From: Planctomycetaceae bacterium
Lineage (GTDB): Bacteria; Planctomycetota; Planctomycetia; Pirellulales; Thermoguttaceae
Direction of reading: 5' to 3'
DNA length: 8,225 bases
NCBI GenBank assembly: GCA_031276415.1
Contig: JAISNF010000407.1
Coordinates: 1-8,225 of the forward strand
Part shown: piece after piece, positions 1 through 5,231 of the stretch
Position numbering within the stretch: position 1 is the stretch's first letter
Layout: each line of letters starts with the position of its first letter
Made by a program: the position numbers and the translations under genes
The notes under the pieces: generated by a model
The model's database searches: none
The model's input: only the letters and a program-made list of their open reading frames with translations
What the model was told of the DNA's origin: nothing

Positions 1-122
1 TGTTACGGCATCGCATCAGTACAAATTTTCAGGCTCAGGCGGAAGGCATGACCAATGAAGATTTAATCGAACGACTTGTTAAAGAGTTGCCGACTCCAAC
101 CATCGAAAAATTTGAAAAATGA
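1..122 (+). CDS. MoxR-family AAA+ ATPase, C-terminal end only (partial)
   Basis: The open frame enters from the left edge in frame 3 (first whole codon at base 3) and stops at TGA 120-122, leaving 39 residues. The visible protein begins LRHRISTNFQAQAEGMTNED and ends ...TPTIEKFEK. The LRHRI...NFxAxAEG segment followed by a helix ending near a proline is how MoxR-type AAA+ ATPases end, in the lid region after sensor 2. The Walker motifs lie outside the window. MoxR proteins are thought to act as chaperone-like ATPases that help insert cofactors or mature partner proteins, and are often encoded beside DUF58 and von Willebrand factor A proteins. Here no such partner follows downstream: the next gene is convergent. 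The family call rests on a short tail recognised from memory, so it is good but not certain. Confidence 0.72.
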   Translation, partial: LRHRISTNFQAQAEGMTNEDLIERLVKELPTPTIEKFEK

Positions 123-149
123 AACGAAATCATTTGTAATGATTTCGTT
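123..149. terminator. Stem-loop between convergent genes, probable (bidirectional) terminator
   Basis: AACGAAATCAT (123-133) and ATGATTTCGTT (139-149) are perfect reverse complements, giving an 11-bp stem with a 5-nt loop TTGTA. The element starts one base after the plus-strand stop codon and ends inside the SNF2 stop codon (minus TAA, 150-148). On the minus strand the stem is followed by a T-rich run (TTTCATTTTTCAAATTTTTC), which fits intrinsic termination of the SNF2 transcript. On the plus strand no U tract follows, so termination of the moxR transcript here is less sure. The stem is AT-rich and so only moderately stable. Confidence 0.7.
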
Positions 150-3100
150 ACGATTGGAGTAAATCGATTAGTTCTTCTATGGAAAGTTTATTTGTTTGAT
201 CGGTACCTTCAAGAAGTTTATCGGCGAGATCGCGTTTTTCGTGGTGCAAGCGGACAATTTTTTCTTCAATCGTTCCCAACGTAATCAGGCGATATACCGT
301 AACAGGACGGGTTTGACCGATTCGATGCGCCCGGTCAGTTGCCTGATCTTCAACCGCCGGATTCCACCATGGATCCGTATGAATCACATAATCCGCCGCC
401 GTTAAATTCAATCCACTCCCCCCCGCTTTGATACTAATCAAAAACGCATCCGACTCGCCGGATTGAAACGCATCCACCCGCTTTTGACGTTCCTGCGACG
501 GCGTTGAACCGTCCAAATATTGATACGAAATACCCATATCATCCAGTTCGGCTCTTAACAAACTGAGATGTTTCACAAATTGACTAAACACCAAAACCTT
601 ATGCCGGTTGTCTTTCAATTCCTGCATAATTTCACGGAACGCTTCCATTTTTGAACTCTCAATATTACTGTCCGGTAATATAAGTTTGGAATGACAACAA
701 AGTTGACGTAATTGAGTCAATGCCGCTAATACTTGTAATTTTCCTTGTCCTGAATTTTTGTTCTTAATTTCCTGAAGTTCTTGAAGAGCCTTTATTCGTG
801 CTGTTTCGTAAAACATCATTTCGTCTTTTGACAATTCAATTTCCCGAACAATTTCCGTTCTGGCAGGCAATTCCTCCAGAACCTGAGATTTTGTACGGCG
901 AAGAATAAACGGATGAACCAATCGCCGTAACGTATTTCTCGCTCCCGCCGAATGATCACGCTGAACCGGTATGGCAAAACGATCTTCAAATGATTTTTGT
1001 GACCCCAAAAGTCCCGGATTGAGAAAACGAAACAAACTCCAAAGTTCTACCAGATTGTTTTCTATCGGCGTTCCGGTCATTCCGATACGAAAATCCGACT
1101 GTAACATCAATGCCGCTTTAGCCCGTTGCGATTCGGGATTTTTAATCGCCTGCGCTTCGTCAAGAATAACTGTTGCGTATTTCTTTTGAGCGAAAAGTTC
1201 TATTTCTTGTTGCAACAAAGAATAACTCGTTAATAAAACGTCACAATTTTTAGCGGAGGTAATTAAGCAGTTGCGATCTTCTTTGGATAATCCTTTTGTT
1301 GTTATCGGTTGAATTGATTTCACATTCAAGATTGGAGCAAAGCGTTTGGTTTCGCGTTCCCAATTGAAACAAACCGACGTGGGCGCAACCACCAGTGCCG
1401 GTCCCAAATCCGCACGAAGTAACAATAACGCCAAAGCCTGAACCGTTTTGCCGAGTCCCATGTCGTCCGCCAGACAACAACCGACGCCCCAATTAGCGCA
1501 ACGAGCAAGCCAATGATAACCTTCCATTTGATAATCACGGAGATCACCGACAAACCCTTTCGGAAACGGAACTTGATAATCGCGCACTTCCGTAATTCGT
1601 TTTTTGATATTATTCCAAACAGTATTTTTTTGTAACGTTGGAACCGCATCGAAAAAATCTTCCAGTCCGGCAGCGGCTAACGAATGAATTTGTACGGATT
1701 TTCCTTTGATCGTCGATAAACGTTTCAATTCGCCAAGCCGTTTGCGTAAATCATTAGTTAATACGAGAAATTTTTTATCGTCCATTTTTACGAAACGGTT
1801 TTCCGTCGTTTCGTCCAGTAATTCGAGAATACGTAAAAATTCAAAGGAATCGCCGTCCACCGAAACCGAACCTTCCGCCGATAACCATTCGTTCAACGAT
1901 GAAAACGCAAGATTAATATTGCCGAATGTTACGGTTGATGAAACAGAAAATCTTTCACCGTAGGGCCAATAAATTTCAACTTCTTTCTCCGTAACAGGAA
2001 GTTTGTCGGCAGTTTTCGTTTTTCTTTTTCTCGTCTTTTTTTTGTCAACTGTTTTTGTTTCCGAATCTGTTTTTGTTTCCGAATTTATTGTTGATTCAAA
2101 ATCTTTTAATTCGGACAAAAAGTTCAGAGCGTCAAGAGGTGTTTCAAAAACATATTGATCTTTGGAAAGAGCCGCCGCCGATTGAAATGTTTTGATTTTT
2201 GAAACGAACTGTTCGCGTTTTTCCGATTCTGCCTGAAGATTCCGTACAGTTTGAATTCTTTGACCGCCGACATCGGCAATAACCCGTTCCGTTCCAACTC
2301 CCGGTCGATGCGTCTGGCTTTCCCCTCCCAGCGGTTTAACAAAAAATTCCGCCTGAATTCCCTCACCGCTCGGAGTAAGATACAAATATAATTTCAAATC
2401 GGCAGGAACTTCGGGAACATCGGTAAATTCAATACACGCATCCGTTTTAAGAATTAAATTTCCCGCTAATTCCGTCAATAAACCGGTTATTTTCGTTTCG
2501 GCTTTTTTGGGAAATGTTTGTCCTTTGATACCAAGAATGGCACGAATTTTCTGTTCCAACGGCGAAAGTTTGATCACTTTAAAACGCAACGGCGTTTCCT
2601 CTGTAACAAAAAAATCGGTATCCTTATCATTTGTTACAAGAAGATTATGACACGTATATTCACGAATCGGCGGCGAAAAGGTGAGATGCCATTGTCCGTC
2701 TTTTTCCTGCATCGAAATTTCGCCGCGTCCCAAAACAATTTCAACAGGTTGCGGCGGTTCTGTTACAGAAAACAACAGCGGATGTCCGATAAATTTTAAC
2801 GCAATTTCGTTATCAAATTTACAATCCATTCTATGATGAACGTAATTTTTCGAATATTGAACTGCTAAACAAATATCTCTGTCCTGCTCGGTGAGAAATG
2901 GTAACGTTTTCATTGATTTGTACAGCCGCAACAACGCAATTAGTTTTCCTTTGCCCCAACTTTGTGATTTTTCGTTCCATATTTGTTGATAAGGAAAAAA
3001 TTCGATGGAATTATTCGGAGCATTGCATTTAACTTTCCAAATCAATCGTGATTTATCGTTTTCTTTAACGACATTGGTTTTTTTTGGCGCAACAGGAACC

Positions 3101-4611
3101 AATGTTTCCAGCGAATGGAGAACAGATTCCCATGTTTCACGCGGAGTCAATAATTTTTGTAGCGGCACCGATTTTGATTTTGTGCGAAAAGTTGTTACCC
3201 AGCCGGAATCGGACGGTTTGGCGGAACCAAACGTCATGGCTATTTCGAGCGATTCCGTTGCAATCCAGGGAAAAATAATTCGATTTTTCTTAACAAATTC
3301 CAGAAGAATAGAATTTAATTCCGGCGGTGTTTTGAGTTGAAACCAAATACCTTCATATCCGTACAAAAAATACGGCAACCAAAACGGATTTTCTGTTGAA
3401 GCAAGCGTTTTCAATGGCATTTGATTCGTTTCCGCTCCGTTTATTCGCAACAAAATATTATCGAGTATTTTCCAGCATTCGTTTAACGGTAACAAATTTA
3501 CTTTGTTTAACGGATGTGGAGATAATCGCGACAATGAGGACAATGCGTTTTTAACGATTCTTGATACGTAAGAATGATCACCGGCGGCAAGTTCGGCAAG
3601 ACAATGAAAAACACCGGAAAGATGAGGAATCGGCGAAGTTCTGATCAAATTTACACCCGGTAATATTTTGTACATTGAACGGTAAGATTTAATCGCCTGA
3701 CTATAATCACCGGTAAAAAAAGCACGATGAGCCTCAAGTTGAATCGGTGCCACACTGCCGGATAAATGATTGAGCCGCGGGTCGTCCAATTTACCGGAAC
3801 AAAAAGCGTAATCAAGCAGAATCATCTGTAACATCAAATCGGATTTCGGCGCACACGCTACTTGTATCAACATTTCCCACATCGTTCCCAATCCTGACAT
3901 CTGATTGTTGGAAATAGTCTGGACTAAAAAGAATTGACCGATTAAAGACTGAATCTCCAGACTGGTTTCATCAAACCAGTTACGGGAATTATTTGATGTA
4001 CAAAAATCTTTTATTGTATTATAAAAGATTTCCCGATTCGGCGGAGTACATTGTAAAATATAGGGAAAAATCTGATGTAAACTTAAAACATTTTTCGTAA
4101 CAAAAACATGACGAAATTCACGTATCATATCTTCCGGCGTGCTGGGGCGTTCAAAGGAACGTTTGCCGACGGTCGAATTGTAACCCGTATCAAAATAAAG
4201 TCCGCCGATTTTCCGAAAGAGTGGAATCGCATAATGAGGATAACGGTGTTCCTGAACAAGTCCCTGAATAATAAGTTCGCGGTATTTTTCGTTGCATGAA
4301 ATAAGCGTGTTACCGGCTAAACGAATCCAACCGTCTGCGGCAAGTTTTTCAAAATTCAAATTAATTTTTTTGGAATTTTCTGAAGATTGTACTACCGTTC
4401 TGTTTGGGAAAACTCTTGTTGCTGCGGAATATTGAGGTACTCCCATTTTTGTACAAAGTTCGTGAACGGTTGTTCTGCGAATGGGTGCGGTGTAAATTGC
4501 CGTAAAATAGAGAGCATTTTTATCGTCAGCAGGAAGAGAATCGAAACGTTTTTTCCAATCAGCCTTTTGCGAAGGATTGGCAGTTACTGTGGATGTACTT
4601 TGTATTATCAT
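148..4611 (-). CDS. SNF2-family DNA-dependent ATPase/helicase with long N-terminal extension
   Basis: This 1487-residue protein has a complete SNF2 ATPase core at its C-terminus. Seen motifs: a Q-motif-like LRDYQMEG near residue 1022, Walker A DDMGLGKT (1049-1056, Lys1055), DEAQ box (1151-1154) in place of DEAH, TGTP (1179-1182), KVLVFSQF near 1335, SIKAGGSGLNL (1393-1403), DPWWNP (1413-1418) and QATDRAHRIGQ (1423-1433, arginine finger region). Such proteins translocate on duplex DNA and remodel protein-DNA complexes, as RapA does with RNA polymerase, rather than unwinding strands. The first 1000 or so residues have no domain I can name with certainty. A stretch near 288-316 resembles a tetratricopeptide helix pair, and 854-868 is a strongly basic linker (KKKTRKRKTKTADK). 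The part around 760-1000 (containing RVIADVGGQRIQTVRNLQAE) resembles from memory the region before the ATPase in other long bacterial SNF2 proteins. The ATG at 4611 is the only start before an in-frame stop at 4623-4621; no Shine-Dalgarno sequence is visible. The frame is intact, with no sign of decay. Cellular role unknown; presumably cytoplasmic and nucleoid-bound. Confidence 0.95.
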   Translation of the reverse strand: MIIQSTSTVTANPSQKADWKKRFDSLPADDKNALYFTAIYTAPIRRTTVHELCTKMGVPQYSAATRVFPNRTVVQSSENSKKINLNFEKLAADGWIRLAGNTLISCNEKYRELIIQGLVQEHRYPHYAIPLFRKIGGLYFDTGYNSTVGKRSFERPSTPEDMIREFRHVFVTKNVLSLHQIFPYILQCTPPNREIFYNTIKDFCTSNNSRNWFDETSLEIQSLIGQFFLVQTISNNQMSGLGTMWEMLIQVACAPKSDLMLQMILLDYAFCSGKLDDPRLNHLSGSVAPIQLEAHRAFFTGDYSQAIKSYRSMYKILPGVNLIRTSPIPHLSGVFHCLAELAAGDHSYVSRIVKNALSSLSRLSPHPLNKVNLLPLNECWKILDNILLRINGAETNQMPLKTLASTENPFWLPYFLYGYEGIWFQLKTPPELNSILLEFVKKNRIIFPWIATESLEIAMTFGSAKPSDSGWVTTFRTKSKSVPLQKLLTPRETWESVLHSLETLVPVAPKKTNVVKENDKSRLIWKVKCNAPNNSIEFFPYQQIWNEKSQSWGKGKLIALLRLYKSMKTLPFLTEQDRDICLAVQYSKNYVHHRMDCKFDNEIALKFIGHPLLFSVTEPPQPVEIVLGRGEISMQEKDGQWHLTFSPPIREYTCHNLLVTNDKDTDFFVTEETPLRFKVIKLSPLEQKIRAILGIKGQTFPKKAETKITGLLTELAGNLILKTDACIEFTDVPEVPADLKLYLYLTPSGEGIQAEFFVKPLGGESQTHRPGVGTERVIADVGGQRIQTVRNLQAESEKREQFVSKIKTFQSAAALSKDQYVFETPLDALNFLSELKDFESTINSETKTDSETKTVDKKKTRKRKTKTADKLPVTEKEVEIYWPYGERFSVSSTVTFGNINLAFSSLNEWLSAEGSVSVDGDSFEFLRILELLDETTENRFVKMDDKKFLVLTNDLRKRLGELKRLSTIKGKSVQIHSLAAAGLEDFFDAVPTLQKNTVWNNIKKRITEVRDYQVPFPKGFVGDLRDYQMEGYHWLARCANWGVGCCLADDMGLGKTVQALALLLLRADLGPALVVAPTSVCFNWERETKRFAPILNVKSIQPITTKGLSKEDRNCLITSAKNCDVLLTSYSLLQQEIELFAQKKYATVILDEAQAIKNPESQRAKAALMLQSDFRIGMTGTPIENNLVELWSLFRFLNPGLLGSQKSFEDRFAIPVQRDHSAGARNTLRRLVHPFILRRTKSQVLEELPARTEIVREIELSKDEMMFYETARIKALQELQEIKNKNSGQGKLQVLAALTQLRQLCCHSKLILPDSNIESSKMEAFREIMQELKDNRHKVLVFSQFVKHLSLLRAELDDMGISYQYLDGSTPSQERQKRVDAFQSGESDAFLISIKAGGSGLNLTAADYVIHTDPWWNPAVEDQATDRAHRIGQTRPVTVYRLITLGTIEEKIVRLHHEKRDLADKLLEGTDQTNKLSIEELIDLLQS
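2049..2084 (-). repeat. 18-bp perfect tandem duplication inside the SNF2 gene
   Basis: CTGTTTTTGTTTCCGAAT occurs twice head to tail (2049-2066 and 2067-2084). It encodes the doubled SETKTD-type sequence in a polar linker just before the basic run of the SNF2 protein. Because 18 is a multiple of three, copy-number change would keep the frame. It is probably a slippage product in a flexible linker between the N-terminal region and the part that leads into the ATPase core. Confidence 0.85.
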
Positions 4612-4634
4612 TGATAGAAGTTATAAAAGTTAAT

Positions 4635-4663
4635 AGGATATTTGAACGGAATTTTGTTCTCAA
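4635..4663 (-). promoter_or_regulatory. Candidate sigma70-type promoter for the SNF2 gene
   Basis: On the minus strand TTGAGA (4663-4658) is followed after 17 bp by TATCCT (4640-4635). This matches the -35 consensus at five of six positions and the -10 at four of six. The predicted start near 4628 would leave a leader of under 20 nt and no Shine-Dalgarno site. An alternative -10, TATAAC at 4625-4620, has no good -35 and lies too close to the ATG. The promoter is plausible by position, but AT-rich DNA yields such matches by chance. Confidence 0.4.
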
Positions 4664-4681
4664 AATGAACCCGCAAGAGTA

Positions 4682-4693
4682 TGACAACATTTT
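4682..4693. promoter_or_regulatory. Shared upstream word TGACAACATTTT, copy 1 (SNF2)
   Basis: The 12-mer TGACAACATTTT lies 71 bp upstream of the SNF2 ATG. The identical 12-mer is found at 7345-7356, upstream of the sigma54 activator and in the same orientation relative to its gene. Here it sits upstream of the proposed -35 and next to the 10-bp tandem array, whose unit (CGTCAACA) is related in sequence. It may be a binding site for a common regulator; this is an inference from the match and the positions. Confidence 0.35.
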
Positions 4694-4700
4694 GAGTCCA

Positions 4701-4740
4701 AGCGTCAACAATCGTAAACAATCATCAACAATCGTCAACA
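4701..4740. repeat. Four-copy 10-bp tandem repeat upstream of SNF2
   Basis: Four consecutive 10-bp units are seen: AGCGTCAACA, ATCGTAAACA, ATCATCAACA and ATCGTCAACA, consensus ATCGTCAACA. The period is close to one helical turn, so each copy shows the same face of the DNA. The array ends about 90 bp upstream of the SNF2 ATG, just beyond the proposed promoter. It could be a cooperative operator array, an iteron-like site, or a simple slippage repeat. Confidence 0.75.
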
Positions 4741-4782
4741 AATGAAAAAAAAGATCGGTTTATGACGATGTGAAGTATAAGT

Positions 4783-4840
4783 ATATAACAAATTACAATA
4801 CTGTAAAGAGAGAGAAAACATCATTGTTGATTTGTTATAT
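4783..4840. repeat. Inverted repeat, 11-bp perfect arms with diverged inner extension
   Basis: ATATAACAAAT (4783-4793) and ATTTGTTATAT (4830-4840) are perfect reverse complements. Pairing continues inward imperfectly (TACAAT 4794-4799 against ATTGTTG from 4823, with one unpaired base), so the arms span about 17 nt around a 23-nt core. The sequence is very AT-rich. It could be a weak hairpin or a remnant of a larger foldback element; no coding function is seen. Confidence 0.55.
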
Positions 4841-4860
4841 TTCGTAACATTTCAGAGGGT

Positions 4861-4890
4861 TGCAATAATTCAAAATAATTCAAAATAATT
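4861..4890. repeat. Short 10-bp tandem, CAAAATAATT
   Basis: Two exact units of CAAAATAATT (4871-4880 and 4881-4890) follow a diverged unit, TGCAATAATT (4861-4870). Its period is the same as that of the array at 4701-4740, but the sequence is unrelated. It is probably low-complexity AT-rich slippage. Confidence 0.6.
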
Positions 4891-4919
4891 GTAATCATTC
4901 ACGGTAATAGGTTTAAATC

Positions 4920-4947
4920 GTAGAGACGCAATGTATTGCGTCTCTAC
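4920..4947. repeat. 28-bp palindrome, GTAGAGACGCAAT family (REP-like)
   Basis: GTAGAGACGCAAT (4920-4932) and ATTGCGTCTCTAC (4935-4947) are perfect 13-bp arms separated by GT. I recognise, from memory, palindromes with GTAGAGACG...CGTCTCTAC ends as dispersed intergenic repeats in cyanobacteria and various environmental genomes. It is GC-richer than its surroundings and has no T tract, so it looks like a dispersed palindromic repeat rather than a terminator. It may be moved by a transposase encoded elsewhere. Confidence 0.8.
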
Positions 4948-4973
4948 AACGTTTGACGATTTTTCAATCTTAA

Positions 4974-5054
4974 CCTCGCAGGGGTGAGATGTGCATAACC
5001 GTAGGTTGCGTTTCGCTACACCTACGGTTATGCATAATCCCGTCCCTGCGGGAC
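4974..5054. repeat. Nested hairpin element of about 80 nt, REP/MITE-like
   Basis: The core is a perfect 15-bp pair, TGCATAACCGTAGGT (4992-5006) and ACCTACGGTTATGCA (5020-5034), capped by a GCG-TTT-CGC mini-hairpin (5008-5016). Outer arms CGCAGGG (4977-4983) and CCCTGCG (5044-5050) also pair, so the whole folds into one long interrupted stem. At its right end GTCCC-TGC-GGGAC (5042-5054) is a small alternative hairpin. The compact foldback shape and higher GC against an AT-rich background suggest a dispersed repeat. No transposase is nearby. Confidence 0.78.
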
Positions 5055-5117
5055 TTAGGAAATATCACGGAATTTCTACATTAAACCGAGACACTATTGA
5101 ATAAATACAAATTTTTC

Positions 5118-5187
5118 TTCTCTGTGTTCTCTGTGTCCTCTGTGGTTAATAAAAATAAATCTGTGGTTTTTAGAAGTTCCCTTAAGT
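5118..5187. repeat. CTCTGTG tandem repeats with TTAGAAGTT tail
   Basis: Three 9-bp units, TTCTCTGTG, TTCTCTGTG and TCCTCTGTG (5118-5144), are followed by GGTTAAT. Another TCTGTGG lies at 5160-5166, then TTAGAAGTTCCCTTAAGT (5170-5187). The CTCTGTG...GGTTAA string is, from memory, common between genes in many environmental genomes. The tail matches 7662-7679 at 16 of 18 positions, and a reverse-oriented relative is at 7497-7518. The array lies just beyond the 3' end of the sigma54 activator. Confidence 0.7.
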
Positions 5188-5231
5188 AAATTGATGTGGT
5201 CAAAATCGGGCGGTTAATAAGAGCAAACGGT

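Larger units (their letters stand above)
4612..5231. other. 620-bp repeat-rich intergenic region between SNF2 and the sigma54 activator
   Basis: No convincing gene lies here. Short open frames have no family features and overlap repeats. The region holds, in order: a probable SNF2 promoter, a 10-bp tandem array, an 11-bp inverted repeat with diverged inner arms, a short ATAATT-type tandem, a 28-bp palindrome, a nested hairpin of about 80 nt and a 9-bp tandem array ending in a tail that recurs elsewhere in the window. The stretch 5055-5117 shows little apart from a weak match at 5071-5080 to the foldback element end. The 44 bases before the activator stop (5188-5231) contain no clear terminator. 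Confidence 0.8.

Noticed and set aside
1706..1963. Plus-strand frame opposite the SNF2 gene
   Set aside because: It lies wholly antisense to an intact, well-supported gene. Its Ser/Arg/Asn-rich product is typical of shadow frames.
148..4611. SNF2 gene as part of a phage-defence system such as DISARM
   Set aside because: No methyltransferase, DUF1998, phospholipase-D or nuclease gene is nearby, and the neighbours (MoxR, sigma54 activator, FxsA) do not form a defence island. FxsA's link to phage exclusion is an E. coli overexpression effect.
4701..4740. CRISPR or plasmid iteron array
   Set aside because: Units are 10 bp with no spacers, so it is not CRISPR. There is no rep gene or DnaA-box cluster, so origin function is unsupported.
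4559..4741. 60-codon minus-strand frame spanning the SNF2 upstream region
   Set aside because: It overlaps the SNF2 5' end in a different frame and its start falls at the edge of the 10-bp tandem array. No family features.
5118..5144. Protein-coding TCTCTGTG repeat
   Set aside because: No sustained open frame with a start runs through it, and the 9-bp unit occurs in inverted form at 7509-7517 outside any gene.
4612..5231. Sigma54 (-24/-12) promoter in the gap next to the activator
   Set aside because: I looked for GG-N10-GC with TGGCAC/TTGC-like boxes on both strands by eye and found none convincing here or in 7290-7690.
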